Assembly: GCF_002797495.1 (NCBI RefSeq)
Contig: NZ_PGEZ01000001.1
Span: 434,001-498,000 of the forward strand
Reading direction: 5' to 3'
DNA length: 64,000 nt
DNA from: Mumia flava
Lineage (GTDB): Bacteria; Actinomycetota; Actinomycetes; Propionibacteriales; Nocardioidaceae
In this document: in pieces, positions 53,095 through 63,750 of the stretch
Numbering within the stretch: position 1 is the stretch's first letter
Layout of the letters: the number at the start of each line of letters is the position of its first letter
Translations under genes and position numbers: made by a program
Notes under the pieces: generated by a model
What the model was told of the DNA's origin: nothing
The model's input: only the letters and a program-made list of their open reading frames with translations
Database searches by the model: none

Positions 53095-53830
53095 CCTCGC
53101 GCCGGGTGACCGATCCGTCGTCGTCGACTCGCTCGGGGTCGGCCTCGCGACCGGCGCGTACGGGATCTCCTTCGGCGCGATCGGCACCGCGTCCGGCCTG
53201 TCGGTCCTCCAGACGTGCGTGCTGTCGCTGCTGATGTTCAGCGGGGCGTCGCAGTTCGCGTTCGCCGGGGTCGTCGCCGCCGGCGGCAGCGCCGTCACCG
53301 GGGGTGTCACGGCGGTGCTGCTCGGCAGCCGGAACATGTTCTACGGCCTCGGACTCGCCCCGCGCCTGCGCGTCGGCGGGTGGCGGCGGCTCGTGGCCGC
53401 GCAGATCGTGATCGACGAGTCGACGGCGATGGGGGTGGCGCGCGAGACCGACCGGCACGCGCGGATCGGGTTCTACGTGACCGGGACGTCGGTGTTCGTG
53501 CTCTGGAACCTCATGACGTTCCTCGGCGCGCTCGCCGGCAACGCCCTCGGCGACCCCCGGACGTACGGCCTGGACGCCGCGGTCGGCGCCGCGTTCCTCG
53601 CGCTGCTGTGGCCGCGACTGACGGCGTGGCCGCAGCGGCTGGTCGCGCTCAGCGGTGCGCTGGTCGCGGTCGGGACGGTGCCCGTGACGCCTGCGGGCGC
53701 ACCGATCATCGTCGGCGGCGCGGTCGCCGTCGTCGTCGGGCTGTGGCTGACCCGCCGCCGCGGTGCCGACGCGATCGCCGACGAGCTCGAGCACCCCGAC
53801 GATCCGCACCACGGCGGGGGTGCACCGTGA
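53081..53830 (+). CDS. azlC: AzlC family branched-chain amino acid exporter subunit
   Basis: A 249-residue membrane protein with about seven helices; GVGLATGAYGISFGAIGTAS, VLSLLMFSGASQFAFAGVVA and GSRNMFYGLGLAPRLR are the AzlC hallmarks. With AzlD it exports branched-chain amino acids or related compounds. ATG at 53081 overlaps the DUF2461 gene by 14 bases, and its stop overlaps azlD by 4 bases (GTGA). Confidence 0.92.
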   Translation: MWRPDLAPGDRSVVVDSLGVGLATGAYGISFGAIGTASGLSVLQTCVLSLLMFSGASQFAFAGVVAAGGSAVTGGVTAVLLGSRNMFYGLGLAPRLRVGGWRRLVAAQIVIDESTAMGVARETDRHARIGFYVTGTSVFVLWNLMTFLGALAGNALGDPRTYGLDAAVGAAFLALLWPRLTAWPQRLVALSGALVAVGTVPVTPAGAPIIVGGAVAVVVGLWLTRRRGADAIADELEHPDDPHHGGGAP

Positions 53831-54126
53831 TCTGGTGGGCGCTGATCGCCGCGTCGCTGGCCTGCTACGGGCTCAAGCTGGTCGGGCTGTCGGTGCCGCA
53901 GCGGGTGCTCGAGCACCCCACGACCGTACGGGTCGCCGCGCTGATCCCCGTGGGGCTGCTCGGGGCGCTGGTCGCGGTGCAGGTGTTCGCCGACGGGACC
54001 GCTCTGGTCCTCGACGCGCGGCTCGTCGGGATCGGGGTGGCGGTCGTGCTGCTCGTGCTGCGAGCGCCGTTCCTCGTGATCGTGTTCGCGGCCGCCCTCG
54101 CCACCGCCCTCGTCCGCCTCCTCTGA
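53827..54126 (+). CDS. azlD: AzlD family branched-chain amino acid exporter subunit
   Basis: A 99-residue protein with three or four helices (LIAASLACYGLKLVGLSVPQ, IPVGLLGALVAVQVF, VVLLVLRAPFLVIVFAAALA), the usual AzlD partner. GTG start at 53827 overlapping azlC. It is the last gene of the operon, convergent with dapB across a 22-bp repeat array. Confidence 0.9.
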   Translation: MIWWALIAASLACYGLKLVGLSVPQRVLEHPTTVRVAALIPVGLLGALVAVQVFADGTALVLDARLVGIGVAVVLLVLRAPFLVIVFAAALATALVRLL

Positions 54127-54128
54127 CC

Positions 54129-54194
54129 GCGAGTCGCCCATGGCGGGGTCGCGAGTCGCCCATGGCAGGGTCGCGAGTCGCCCATGGCGGGGCC
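54129..54194. repeat. 22-bp tandem repeat, three copies, between azlD and dapB
   Basis: Copies of GCGAGTCGCCCATGGCGGGG plus TC start at 54129, 54151 and 54173; the second has one change and the third ends CC. Each carries the palindrome CCATGG. The array fills the gap between convergent genes and may have replaced a terminator. Confidence 0.95.
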
Positions 54195-54202
54195 GCGACG
54201 GG

Positions 54203-54955
54203 TTAGTCGAGGCCGAGCACCGCGTCGAGACCGACGGTGAGCCCGGGGCGGCCGACGACACCGCGGACCCCGGCGACGACGCCGGGCATGAACGACGAGC
54301 GGTGGACGGAGTCGTGTCGGATCGTCAGGGTCTCGGCCTGGTCGCCGAGCAGCACCTCCTGGTGCGCGACCAGCCCGCGGGACCGTACGGCGTGCACGTG
54401 GACGCCGTCGACGACGCCACCGCGCGCGCCGAGCGGGTCGGACGTGGTCGCGTCCGGGATCGGCGCCGAGCCTGCCGAGCGGCGTGCGGCGGCGATCATC
54501 TCCGCGGTCCGCGTCGCCGTGCCCGACGGGGCGTCGACCTTGTCGGGGTGGTGCAGCTCGACGATCTCGACGGACTCGAAGTACGGAGCCGCGATCGCCG
54601 CGAACCGCATCATGAGCACGGCGCCGATCGAGAAGTTCGGCACGATCAGCACGCCGACGTCCTCGCGGTCGGCGAGCATCGTGGACACCTCGGCGAGGCG
54701 GTCGTCGTCGAAGCCGGAGGTGCCCACGACGGCATGGATCCCGTGCTCGATGCAGAACCGCAGGTTGTCCATCACGACGCTCGGGTTCGTGAAGTCGACG
54801 ACGACCTGCGCACCACCGTCGACCAGGGCGTCCAGCGCGTCGTCCGCGTCGACCTGCGCCACCACGGTCATGCCGTCGGCCTCCTCCACCGCGCCGACCG
54901 CTTCCGACCCCATCCGCCCGCGCGCGCCCAGCACGCCCACCGTGATCTCGCTCAT
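54203..54955 (-). CDS. dapB: 4-hydroxy-tetrahydrodipicolinate reductase
   Basis: A 250-residue enzyme: GVLGARGRMG with the NADPH motif at residues 7-16, VVDFTNPSV, VVGTSGFD, NFSIGAVLMMRFA and the catalytic HHPDKVDAPSGTA (His135/136, Lys139). It reduces the DapA product in the DAP/lysine pathway. It is not adjacent to dapA here (4 kb apart), as in several actinobacteria. Divergent from the NYN gene. Confidence 0.95.
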   Translation of the reverse strand: MSEITVGVLGARGRMGSEAVGAVEEADGMTVVAQVDADDALDALVDGGAQVVVDFTNPSVVMDNLRFCIEHGIHAVVGTSGFDDDRLAEVSTMLADREDVGVLIVPNFSIGAVLMMRFAAIAAPYFESVEIVELHHPDKVDAPSGTATRTAEMIAAARRSAGSAPIPDATTSDPLGARGGVVDGVHVHAVRSRGLVAHQEVLLGDQAETLTIRHDSVHRSSFMPGVVAGVRGVVGRPGLTVGLDAVLGLD

Positions 54956-55067
54956 GCGCCGATCCTCTCATCGCGGCGCGCGAACCCCTCGCGGGCACCG
55001 GGTCGGGCAGACTGGCACGCAGACCCGCCGGCGTACGACCGACCGGTCGCGGACAGGAGGAGCACGC

Positions 55068-56099
55068 ATGGCCGAACCGGGAGACACCCGCGTCGCCGTC
55101 TACATCGACTTCGACAACATCGTGATCTCGCGCTACGACCAGGTCAACGGTCGCAACCAGTTCCAGCGGGACCGCCAGAAGGTCTCGGTGCCGGCCGGGA
55201 CCGACCCCGATCCGGAGGTCACCGAGAAGCTCGAGCGGGCCGGCGTCGACATCGGCGCGATCATCGACTACGCCTCGTCGTACGGCACGCTCGTCCTGAC
55301 CCGGGCGTACGCGGACTGGTCGGCGCCGATCAACGCCGACTACCGCGGCCAGCTCGTCGGGCGGGCCGTCGATCTGGTCCAGCTCTTCCCCGCGGCGGCG
55401 TACGGCAAGAACGGCGCCGACATCCGGCTCGCCGTGGACGCGGTCGAGGACATGTTCCGGCTGCCCGACCTGACCCACGTAGTGATCGTGGCCGGCGACT
55501 CCGACTACATCGCGCTCGCGCAGCGGTGCAAGCGGCTCGGCCGGTACGTGGTGGGGGTCGGCGTCGCGGGTTCGACCAGCAAGTCGCTGGCGGCGGCGTG
55601 CGACGAGATGATCACGTACGACGCGCTGCCCGGGATCGAGCCGCCGCCCGCAGCCGAGGCTGCCCCGAAGAAGTCCACGCGCAAACGGACCACGAAGAAG
55701 GCCACGCACGACGAGGCGGAGACCGCCGAGCCGGCTGCTCCCGAGGAGGCGGCGGCACCCGCGCGGGGGCGCTCCGGTGCGAAGAAGCGGACCAGCAGCG
55801 CGCAGGCCCCGGTCTTCACCGAGCCCGGGAGCGACGAGCAGGAGCCGGAGCCCGAGGACCTGCAGGCGGTCGCGACGCGGCTGCTCGCCCGCGCGCTGCG
55901 GCTCGGCCACGAGAAGGACGATGCCGACTGGCTGCACAGCTCGGTGGTGAAGAGTCAGATGAAGCGGATGGACCCGTCGTTCAACGAGAAGGCGCTGGGC
56001 TACAAGTCGTTCTCGGACTTCGTGAAGTCGCGCGACGACCTGGCCGAGCTCGACGAGTCCAGCACGGCCCGGCTGGTACGGCTGCTCGCCCGTTCCTGA
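55068..56099 (+). CDS. NYN-domain RNase-like protein with C-terminal LOTUS/OST-HTH domain
   Basis: A 343-residue protein. Residues about 8-195 are a NYN (PIN-like) nuclease domain: VAVYIDFDNIVIS (D14, D16), GADIRLAVDAVEDM (D118, D124) and AGDSDYIALAQRC (D144, D146). A Lys/Ala/Glu-rich linker (about 200-265) leads to a LOTUS-type domain (DLQAVATRLLARALRLGHEK, FNEKALGYKSFSDFVKSRDD). The two-domain type is known in bacteria and thought to bind and cut RNA. AGGAGGAG lies just upstream of the ATG at 55068. Divergent from dapB. Confidence 0.9.
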   Translation: MAEPGDTRVAVYIDFDNIVISRYDQVNGRNQFQRDRQKVSVPAGTDPDPEVTEKLERAGVDIGAIIDYASSYGTLVLTRAYADWSAPINADYRGQLVGRAVDLVQLFPAAAYGKNGADIRLAVDAVEDMFRLPDLTHVVIVAGDSDYIALAQRCKRLGRYVVGVGVAGSTSKSLAAACDEMITYDALPGIEPPPAAEAAPKKSTRKRTTKKATHDEAETAEPAAPEEAAAPARGRSGAKKRTSSAQAPVFTEPGSDEQEPEPEDLQAVATRLLARALRLGHEKDDADWLHSSVVKSQMKRMDPSFNEKALGYKSFSDFVKSRDDLAELDESSTARLVRLLARS

Positions 56100-56128
56100 C
56101 GCCGACCGGCGCAGGACCGAACGACCGC

Positions 56129-56194
56129 GCGGACGTACAGCCCGGGGCGACACGCCGGCACTCGAGACGTGAAGGCCTCGCATCGTACGTCCGC
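56129..56194. terminator. 10-bp inverted repeat between convergent NYN and kynU genes
   Basis: GCGGACGTAC (56129-56138) and GTACGTCCGC (56185-56194) are exactly complementary but 46 bases apart. A terminator role is possible but the long loop makes it weak. Confidence 0.3.
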
Positions 56195-56209
56195 ACGGGT
56201 TGTCCGTCG

Positions 56210-57427
56210 CTACCGCTCCTCGACGATCCGCCGGGTCACGTCGAGCGCGGTCCACAGCTCGGCGTACGAGGTGGTCAGGGGCGACAGGCCGAGCCGGATC
56301 ATGTCGGGATTGCGGTAGTCCGGGATCACCCGGGCCTGCGTCATCGCGTCCGCGACCGCCCGCGCCCCGGGACCGCGGACCGTGATGTGGCTCCCCCGGC
56401 GGGCCGGGTCCCGCGGCGACGCGACCCTGAACCCGTGCGGCTCCAGCCAGGCGTCCGCCAGCTCCACGCACAGCGAGGTGAGGGCGACCGACTTCGCGCG
56501 GATCGCCTCCAGCCCGGCCTCCGCGACCACCTCCGCCGACGCGTCGACGGCGACGAGCCCCGGCACGTACGCCGTGCCGGACAGCATCACGCGGATCGAG
56601 GGTGCGGGCTCGTACGTCGGGCCCATCGCGAACCGGTCGGCGACTCCCCACCAGCCGGTGATCGGCTGGCGGACCGCACCGATGTGGCGCTCCGCGACGT
56701 ACAGGAACGCCGGGGCGCCCGGCCCGCCGTTGAGATACTTGTAGGTGCAGCCGACCGCGAGGTCGACGCCGTCGGCGTCGAGTGCGAGCGGCACCGCGCC
56801 GGCGGAGTGGCAGAGGTCCCACACGGCGAGCGCGCCGGCGTCGTGGGCGAGCGCGGTGATCGTGGGCAGGTCGGCGAGCGCGCCGGAGCGGTAGTCGACG
56901 TGGCTGAGCAGCACGAAGGCGGTCCGCTCGGACAGCGCCGCCCGTACGTCCTCCGGCTCGACGCCGACGACGAGGTCGGGGCTGAGCCACCGCACCGTCA
57001 TGCCGCGAGCGGCGGCGACGGACTCGACCAGGTAGCGGTCGGTCGGGAAGTCGGTGTCGGTGGCGACGATCTCGTCGCGACCCGGGCGCAGGTCGCAGGC
57101 GGCGTGCAGCAGCTTGAAGATGTTCACCGACGTCGACTCGGCGACGACGGTCTGGCCGGGCGCCGCTCCCAGGCTCGCGGCCGCAAGCCGGTCGCCGACC
57201 TGCTCGGGCAGCTCGAGCCAGCCGTCCTCCCAGCCGCGGATCAGGCGCCCGCCCCACTCGCGGCGCATCAGGTCCTCGACCCGAGCGAGGGTGCGCAGGG
57301 GCGGGCGGCCGAGCGAGTTGCCGTCGAGGTAGGCGACGGGGTCGTCGCCGATCAGGAACTCGTCTCGGAAGCGGCCGAGCGAGTCGTCGCGGTCCAGGGC
57401 ACGGGCGTCGTCGAGCGTGATCGTCAC
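56210..57427 (-). CDS. kynU: Kynureninase
   Basis: A 405-residue PLP enzyme. YLDGNSLGRPP (32-42), GWEDGW, TDTDFPTDRYLVESV, the D204 motif AVWDLCHSAGAVPL and PLP-binding K230 in CTYKYLNGGPGAPAFLYV match kynureninase. It splits kynurenine to anthranilate and alanine in tryptophan breakdown. No kynA or kynB is in the window. GTG at 57427 overlaps the P-type ATPase stop by 4 bases (GTGA). Confidence 0.93.
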   Translation of the reverse strand: MTITLDDARALDRDDSLGRFRDEFLIGDDPVAYLDGNSLGRPPLRTLARVEDLMRREWGGRLIRGWEDGWLELPEQVGDRLAAASLGAAPGQTVVAESTSVNIFKLLHAACDLRPGRDEIVATDTDFPTDRYLVESVAAARGMTVRWLSPDLVVGVEPEDVRAALSERTAFVLLSHVDYRSGALADLPTITALAHDAGALAVWDLCHSAGAVPLALDADGVDLAVGCTYKYLNGGPGAPAFLYVAERHIGAVRQPITGWWGVADRFAMGPTYEPAPSIRVMLSGTAYVPGLVAVDASAEVVAEAGLEAIRAKSVALTSLCVELADAWLEPHGFRVASPRDPARRGSHITVRGPGARAVADAMTQARVIPDYRNPDMIRLGLSPLTTSYAELWTALDVTRRIVEER

Positions 57428-60144
57428 TCTGCGACTCTGCCACGCGCCGCGATCCAGCGGTCGGTCGCCTTCCCCGCCTCGACCAGGAGGAACACCACGA
57501 CGGCCAGCAGCGCCGTCCACGCCCACACGTCGAGCCCGATCGGTGCGGAGGCGAACCACGTGTTCATGAACGGCAGGTACACGAACCCCAGCTGCGCGAC
57601 CAGCATCGCGGCGGACGCGCCCCAGACGGCCCGGTTGCCGCGCAGCACCGCCGGCGTGAGGCTGCTGCGGTCCAGGAACCGGCTGTTGAAGAGGTACGCG
57701 AGCTGACCCAGCGCGAGCATCGTGACCGCAGCGGTCTGCGCCTCGTCCAACGGGACGCCGCGGTCGTCGCTGCGGTAGAAGACGAAGAGCGCGGCGCCGC
57801 CGATCAGGAGCGAGACGATCACGATCCGCCGCCCGTACGTGAGGTCGACGACTGAGGTGCCGGGATCGCGGGGCGGCCGGTCCATCACTCCCGGCTCCGC
57901 CTTCTCGTACGCGAGGGCGAACGAGAGCGACACGGCGGTGACCATGTTGATCCACAGCACCTGGACGGGTTGGAGCGGGAGCGTCAGCCCGAACACCACG
58001 GCGACGAGCATGACCAGCGCCTGCGCCCCGTTGGTCGGCAGCAGGAACAGCACGGACTTGCGCACGTTGTCGTAGATCCGGCGGCCTTCCTCGACGGCCC
58101 GTTCGATCGTGGCGAAGTTGTCGTCGGTGAGGACGACGTCGGCGGCCTCCTTGGTCGCCTCGGTGCCCTTGATCCCCATCGCGACGCCGACGTCGGCCTG
58201 GGTGAGTGCCGGCGCGTCGTTCACCCCGTCGCCGGTCATCGCGACCACCTCGCCGTGGTGCTGGAGCGCGGAGACGATCCGGATCTTGTGCTCCGGGCTG
58301 GTCCGGGCGAACACGTCGACGTCGCGTACGACCGCGCGCAGCTGCTCGGTGCTCATCGCCTCGAGATCCGCCCCGGTGAGGACCTCGGGTCCGCCTTCTC
58401 CGACGATCCCCATCTCCCGCCCGATCGCCACGGCGGTCCCGGCGTGGTCCCCGGTGATCATCTTGACCCGGATCCCCGCCCGGCGGCACTGCGCGATCGC
58501 GTCGACGGCCTCCGGGCGTGGAGGGTCGACGATGCCGACGAGGCCGAGCAGGACGAGGTCCTCGTCCACGTCACCGTCGCGGATGGTGGAGCCGTCGCCG
58601 TGGCGGACCGGCCGCAGCGCTGCCGCGAGCACTCTCAGCCCGTCCGCGCCGAGCCGGTCGATCTCGGACTCCCACCACGCACGGTCGAGCGGCTCCACGC
58701 GGCCGTCGGCACCGTGCTGGCGCGCGCAGCGGTCGAGCACCCGGTCCGGCGCCCCCTTCACGCAGAGCGTCCGGGCCCCGGTCGGGTCCCGCTCCAGGGT
58801 CGCCATGTACTTGGTCTCGGAGTCGAACGGGATCTCGTCGAGCCTCTCCCACCCGTCCTCGGAGAGTCCCGCCTTCAGACCGAGCACCCGCAGCGCTCCA
58901 TCGGTGGGCACTCCGACCAGCGACCAGCGTCCGTCGGACTCGTGGACCTCGGCGTCGTTGCAGCGGCCCATCACGGTGACGACGGCGTTCAGGTCGCGGT
59001 ACGTCGCGAGGTCGGCCGGCTCTTCGTCGAGCAGCACGCGCCCCGTCGGCGCGTACCCGATCCCCTCCACGTCGTACGCGTGGGCGCGCGTCACGACGAC
59101 GCGCGCCGTCATCTCGTTCTTCGTCAGGGTCCCGGTCTTGTCCGAGCACACCGTCGTCACCGAGCCGAGCGCCTCCACGGCGGGCAGCCGCCGTACGATC
59201 GCCCGCCGCGCCGCCATCTGCTGCACGCCCAGCGCGAGGATGATCGTGACCAACGCAGGGAGGCCCTCCGGAACGGCGGCGACCGCGAAACCGATCGTCG
59301 CGGAGACCAGGTCCGGCACCGAGAAGTCGTGGATCAGGCGTCCGATCAGCACCATCACGAGGGCCATCACGACGATCAGCAGCGCGAGCGCCTTGCCGAA
59401 CGCGTCGAGCTGCCGACTCAGCGGGGTCTCGACCGGTTCGACCTCCTGGACCAGGGTCTGGATCCGGCCGACCTCGGTCGCCGGGCCCGTCGCGGTGACG
59501 ACTCCCTGGCCGCTGCCGGCGGTGACGAGCGTGCCGGAGAACAGCATGTCGTGCCGGTCCCCCACCCCGGCGTCCTGCGCGACCTCACCGACGCTCTTCG
59601 CGGTCGGCACGGACTCACCGGTCAGGGCCGACTCCTCGGCCTGGAGGTTCGTCGCCGCCAGGACGCGCAGGTCCGCCGGGACCTTGTCGCCGCCACGCAG
59701 GCGCACCACGTCCCCGGGGACGAGCAGGTCGGCGTCGAGCCGGGTCCAGGCGCCGTCACGCAACACGTCGGCCTGGACGGACAGCATCGCGCGGATCCCG
59801 TCGAGCGCCTTCTCGGCGCGGCCCTCCTGGATGAGCCCGATCGCCGCGTTGATCACGGCCACGGCCATGATCACGGCGAAGTCCACCCAGTCCTCGAGCA
59901 GCGCCTTCGCCGCCGCGGACGCGAGCAGGATGTAGATCAGGGTGTCCTGGAACTGCGCCAGCACGCGCTTCCACCAGGGCACGCGCGCGGCCGCCTCGAG
60001 CCGGTTCGGACCGACCTCGCCGTACCGCCGGTCGGCCTCGGCCGCCGTCAGCCCGTCGTGGCTCGTGCCGAGGTCGTCCAGAACCTCACCGGCGGTACGG
60101 GCCCACACCGGCGGGGCCTCGGCGCGTGTCTCCATGGAGACCAT
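57424..60144 (-). CDS. P2-type cation-transporting ATPase (SERCA/CtpF-like)
   Basis: A 906-residue pump with the P-ATPase N-domain start ([20 protein letters not shown]), LTGES in the A domain, M4 motif [15 protein letters not shown], phosphorylation site [20 protein letters not shown] in the nucleotide domain, MITGDH and [20 protein letters not shown]. Helices number ten. The PEGLPA and late M5-M6 ([20 protein letters not shown]) suit Ca2+ or related cations, as in mycobacterial CtpF. ATGs at 60144 and 60135 are both possible. Translationally coupled to kynU, for which I see no logic. Confidence 0.93.
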   Translation of the reverse strand: MVSMETRAEAPPVWARTAGEVLDDLGTSHDGLTAAEADRRYGEVGPNRLEAAARVPWWKRVLAQFQDTLIYILLASAAAKALLEDWVDFAVIMAVAVINAAIGLIQEGRAEKALDGIRAMLSVQADVLRDGAWTRLDADLLVPGDVVRLRGGDKVPADLRVLAATNLQAEESALTGESVPTAKSVGEVAQDAGVGDRHDMLFSGTLVTAGSGQGVVTATGPATEVGRIQTLVQEVEPVETPLSRQLDAFGKALALLIVVMALVMVLIGRLIHDFSVPDLVSATIGFAVAAVPEGLPALVTIILALGVQQMAARRAIVRRLPAVEALGSVTTVCSDKTGTLTKNEMTARVVVTRAHAYDVEGIGYAPTGRVLLDEEPADLATYRDLNAVVTVMGRCNDAEVHESDGRWSLVGVPTDGALRVLGLKAGLSEDGWERLDEIPFDSETKYMATLERDPTGARTLCVKGAPDRVLDRCARQHGADGRVEPLDRAWWESEIDRLGADGLRVLAAALRPVRHGDGSTIRDGDVDEDLVLLGLVGIVDPPRPEAVDAIAQCRRAGIRVKMITGDHAGTAVAIGREMGIVGEGGPEVLTGADLEAMSTEQLRAVVRDVDVFARTSPEHKIRIVSALQHHGEVVAMTGDGVNDAPALTQADVGVAMGIKGTEATKEAADVVLTDDNFATIERAVEEGRRIYDNVRKSVLFLLPTNGAQALVMLVAVVFGLTLPLQPVQVLWINMVTAVSLSFALAYEKAEPGVMDRPPRDPGTSVVDLTYGRRIVIVSLLIGGAALFVFYRSDDRGVPLDEAQTAAVTMLALGQLAYLFNSRFLDRSSLTPAVLRGNRAVWGASAAMLVAQLGFVYLPFMNTWFASAPIGLDVWAWTALLAVVVFLLVEAGKATDRWIAARGRVAE

Positions 60145-60202
60145 CGAACCGCCCCGGGCGCCGGCCCGCACGGTGTACGGGCGGGCGCGACCCGTGTGGG
60201 GC

Positions 60203-61531
60203 TCAGCCGGTGACGTCGTCGAGCGAGTCGAACGGCCCGACGACCGCCAGCGACGGCTTGCCGGCGAACGCGACGGCCATCTCGTTCGCGTCGTCCAGCG
60301 TGACCGCGTCGATCCGGCGCAGCATCTCGTCCAGCCCGGTCAGCTCGCCGTTGAGCAGGTCGGCCTTGCCGATCCGACTCATCCGGGACGCCGGGTCCTC
60401 GAGACCGAGCACCATCCCGCCCTTGAGCTGGCCCTTGCCCCGCTCGAGCTCCTCGGCGGACAGGCCACGCTCGGAGAACGTCGCGAGCTCGTCGGTGACC
60501 ACCTTGAGCAGGTCGCGCAGCTTCGCCGGCGCGCACCCGGCGTACACGCCCAGCATCCCGGCGTCGCTGTAGCTCAGAGCGAAGGAGTACACCGCGTACG
60601 CCAGTCCGCGCTTCTCGCGCACCTCCTGGAACAGGCGTGACGACATGCCACCGCCGAGGACGGTGTTCACGACGCCGAGGGTGTGCCGCCGGTCGTCCCC
60701 GCGTGCCAGCCCGGGCAGACCGATCACGACGTTCGCCTGCTCGGTCGGCCGGGTCACCAGCCCCCGGGCCCGCCGGAACCGGGAGCCTCCGGAGCGGCGG
60801 CGGGTCGTCGCGCTCGCCGTGGCACCGGCGTCGTCGGTCAGGAGCGGCGCGAACGCGTCCGCGACCTGCTCCACGACGCGCTCGTGGTCGACGTTGCCGG
60901 CCACGGCCACCACCATCGACGACGCCGTGTAGTGCCGGCGGTAGAACCGCTGGACCTGGCTGCGGCGCAGCGTCCGGACGGAGCCGGGGTCGCCTGCCAC
61001 CGGGCGGCCCAGCGGGGTGTCGCCCCAGGCCAGGCCGGTGGCGAGCTCGTGCACGACGTCGTCCGGGTCGTCCTCGCTCATCGCGATCTCCGAGAGGATG
61101 ACGTCCCGCTCGGCCTCGACGTCGTCGGTCGCGATCGTCGACGAGGTCAGCATGTCGGCGAGGACGTCGACCGCGAGCGGGAGGTCGTCGTCGAGCACAC
61201 GCGCGTGGTAGCACGTGTACTCCTTGCCGGTGAAGGCGTTCATCTCGCCACCGACAGCCTCCAGGGCGGCAGAGATCTCCCACGCGTCGCGACGCTGCGT
61301 CCCCTTGAACAGCAGGTGCTCGAGGAAGTGCGAGGCGCCGCTCAGCGAGGGCTTCTCGTCACGGGACCCGACGCCGACCCAGATCCCGATCGTTGCGGTC
61401 CGCACGCCCGGCATCGCCTCCGAGACCACCCGCAGCCCCCCGGGGAGCACCGTCCGTCGGACGAGGCCCCCCTCGGTGAGGAGCGTACGGGTGGTCCCGG
61501 CAGGCTGAGCCGGGTCGAGCGGCACGCTCAC
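60203..61531 (-). CDS. M16-family zinc protease (pitrilysin-like)
   Basis: A 442-residue peptidase with the inverted zinc motif H68-F-L-E71-H72 and the third ligand E147 in ILSEIAM; FGKGT-like LLFKGTQRR and [20 protein letters not shown] are typical, and the second half is the inactive homologous domain. The GTG at 61531 overlaps the pnp stop as GTGA. pnp followed by this protease is a conserved actinobacterial pair; the peptide substrate is unknown. Confidence 0.93.
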   Translation of the reverse strand: MSVPLDPAQPAGTTRTLLTEGGLVRRTVLPGGLRVVSEAMPGVRTATIGIWVGVGSRDEKPSLSGASHFLEHLLFKGTQRRDAWEISAALEAVGGEMNAFTGKEYTCYHARVLDDDLPLAVDVLADMLTSSTIATDDVEAERDVILSEIAMSEDDPDDVVHELATGLAWGDTPLGRPVAGDPGSVRTLRRSQVQRFYRRHYTASSMVVAVAGNVDHERVVEQVADAFAPLLTDDAGATASATTRRRSGGSRFRRARGLVTRPTEQANVVIGLPGLARGDDRRHTLGVVNTVLGGGMSSRLFQEVREKRGLAYAVYSFALSYSDAGMLGVYAGCAPAKLRDLLKVVTDELATFSERGLSAEELERGKGQLKGGMVLGLEDPASRMSRIGKADLLNGELTGLDEMLRRIDAVTLDDANEMAVAFAGKPSLAVVGPFDSLDDVTG

Positions 61532-63750
61532 TCGTCGTCGGACGCGGTGTCGTCGGAGGAGTCGGACGCGGAGTCGTCGACGGCCGGAACCAGCGAGAGC
61601 TTGCCGCGGTCGTCGATCTCGGCGATCTGGACCATGACCTTCTGGCCGACCGACACGACGTCCTCGACGGCCTCGACGCGCTTGCCGTCGTTGAGCTCGC
61701 GCAGCTTGCTGATGTGCAGCAGGCCGTCCTTGCCCGGCAGCAGCGAGACGAACGCACCGAAGTTCGTCGTCTTCACGACGGTCCCGAGGTAGCGCTCGCC
61801 GACCTCCGGCATCGTCGGGTTGGCGATCGCGTTGATCGCGGCCCGCGCGGCCTCGGCGGCGTCGCCGGACTCCGCACCGACGTAGACGGTGCCGTCGTCC
61901 TCGAGCGTGATCTGGGCGCCGGTGTCGTCCTGGATCTGGTTGATGACCTTGCCCTTGGGCCCGATCACCTCGCCGATCTTGTCGACCGGGATCTTGATCG
62001 TGATGATCCGCGGCGCGAACAGCGACATCTCGTCCGGCTCGGCGATCGCCTCGCCCATCACGTCGAGGATCGCGAACCGGGCGTCGCGCGCCTGGGTCAG
62101 CGCCCCCGCGAGCACCGAGGCCGGGATGCCGTCGAGCTTGGTGTCGAGCTGCAGCGCGGTGACGAACTCGCGCGTGCCGGCGACCTTGAAGTCCATGTCG
62201 CCGTACGCGTCCTCGGCCCCGAGGATGTCGGTGAGCGTCACGTACTCGTCCTTGCCGTCGACCTCACCGGAGATGAGGCCCATCGCGATGCCTGCGACCG
62301 GAGCGCGCAGCGGCACGCCGGCGTTCAGCATGGCCATCGTCGAGGCGCAGACCGAGCCCATCGAGGTCGAGCCGTTCGAGCTCAGCGCCTCGGAGACCTG
62401 GCGGATCGCGTACGGGAACTCCTCGCGCGTCGGCAGCACCGGCATCAGCGCGCGCCCGGCGAGGGCGCCGTGGCCGATCTCGCGACGCTTCGGCGAGCCG
62501 ACCCGGCCGGTCTCACCGGTCGAGTACGGCGGGAAGTTGTAGTTGTGCAGGTAGCGACGCGTCTTCTCCGGGGAGAGCGTGTCGAGCTTCTGCTCCATCG
62601 TCAGCATGTTGAGCGTGGTGATGCCCAGGATCTGGGTCTCGCCGCGCTCGAACAGCGCCGATCCGTGCACGCGCGGGACGGTGCCGACCTCGGCGTGCAG
62701 GGTCCGGATGTCGGCCAGGCCGCGGCCGTCGATGCGGACCTTGTCGGTCAGCACGCGCTGGCGGACGAGCTTCTTGGTGACCGCGCGGACCGCGGCGCCG
62801 AGCTCCTTCTCGCGACCGGCGAACTGCTCGCCGAGCCGGTCGAGGACGTCGGCCTTGATCTCGTCCAGACGGGCCTCGCGCTCGGACTTGCTCACGATCG
62901 TGAGCGCCTCGCGCAGCGGCTCGGTCGCGACACCCTCGACGGCGTCGAGCGCGTCGTCGGCGTAGTCGGGGAAGACCGGGAACTCCTCGACCGGCTTCGC
63001 GGCCGACGCCGCCAGCGCCCCCTGCGCCTCGCACAGGGTGCGGATGAACGGCTTCGCGGCCTCGAGGCCCTCGGCGACGATCTCCTCGGTCGGGGCGGTC
63101 GCGCCGCCGCGGACCAGCTCCCAGGTCGACTCGGTCGACTCGGCCTCGACCATCATGATCGCGACGTCGTCGTCAGCGATCCGGCCGGCGACGACCATGT
63201 CGAAGACGGCGTTCTCGAGCTGGCTGTGGGTCGGGAACCCGACCCACTGGCCGTCGATCAGAGCGACGCGGACGCCGCCGATCGGGCCGGAGAACGGCAG
63301 CCCGGAGATCTGCGTCGACGCCGACGCGGCATTGATCGCCAGCACGTCGTACGCGACGTCGGGGTTGAGCGCCATCACGGTGATGACGACCTGGACCTCG
63401 TTGCGCAGGCCCTTGGTGAAGGACGGGCGCAGCGGACGGTCGATGAGGCGGCAGGTGAGGATCGCGTCCTCGCTCGGCCGGCCCTCGCGGCGGAAGAACG
63501 AGCCGGGGATGCGGCCCGCGGCGTACATCCGCTCCTCGACGTCGACGGTCAGGGGGAAGAAGTCGAAGTGCTCCTTCGGGTGCTTGCCGGCGCTGGTGGC
63601 CGACAGCAGCATCGTGTCGTCGTCGAGGTAGGCGACGACGGCGCCGGCAGCCTGGCGAGCCAGGACTCCGGTCTCGAAGCGGATCTCACGCTTGCCGAAC
63701 GACCCGTTGTCGATGACGGCAGTCGTGGAGTGGATCTCGGGTCCCGTCAC
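61528..63750 (-). CDS. pnp: Polyribonucleotide nucleotidyltransferase (PNPase)
   Basis: A 740-residue enzyme: [20 protein letters not shown], RNase PH core 1 ([20 protein letters not shown]), helical linker, core 2 ([41 protein letters not shown]), KH ([20 protein letters not shown]) and S1 ([19 protein letters not shown]) with an acidic Ser tail. It degrades RNA phosphorolytically and adds 3' tails. The GTG at 63750 is chosen because AAGGGG lies 6 bases upstream and because Streptomyces PNPase starts there; the longer frame to 63804 is unlikely. First of the coupled pair with the M16 protease. Confidence 0.95.
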   Translation of the reverse strand: MTGPEIHSTTAVIDNGSFGKREIRFETGVLARQAAGAVVAYLDDDTMLLSATSAGKHPKEHFDFFPLTVDVEERMYAAGRIPGSFFRREGRPSEDAILTCRLIDRPLRPSFTKGLRNEVQVVITVMALNPDVAYDVLAINAASASTQISGLPFSGPIGGVRVALIDGQWVGFPTHSQLENAVFDMVVAGRIADDDVAIMMVEAESTESTWELVRGGATAPTEEIVAEGLEAAKPFIRTLCEAQGALAASAAKPVEEFPVFPDYADDALDAVEGVATEPLREALTIVSKSEREARLDEIKADVLDRLGEQFAGREKELGAAVRAVTKKLVRQRVLTDKVRIDGRGLADIRTLHAEVGTVPRVHGSALFERGETQILGITTLNMLTMEQKLDTLSPEKTRRYLHNYNFPPYSTGETGRVGSPKRREIGHGALAGRALMPVLPTREEFPYAIRQVSEALSSNGSTSMGSVCASTMAMLNAGVPLRAPVAGIAMGLISGEVDGKDEYVTLTDILGAEDAYGDMDFKVAGTREFVTALQLDTKLDGIPASVLAGALTQARDARFAILDVMGEAIAEPDEMSLFAPRIITIKIPVDKIGEVIGPKGKVINQIQDDTGAQITLEDDGTVYVGAESGDAAEAARAAINAIANPTMPEVGERYLGTVVKTTNFGAFVSLLPGKDGLLHISKLRELNDGKRVEAVEDVVSVGQKVMVQIAEIDDRGKLSLVPAVDDSASDSSDDTASDDE

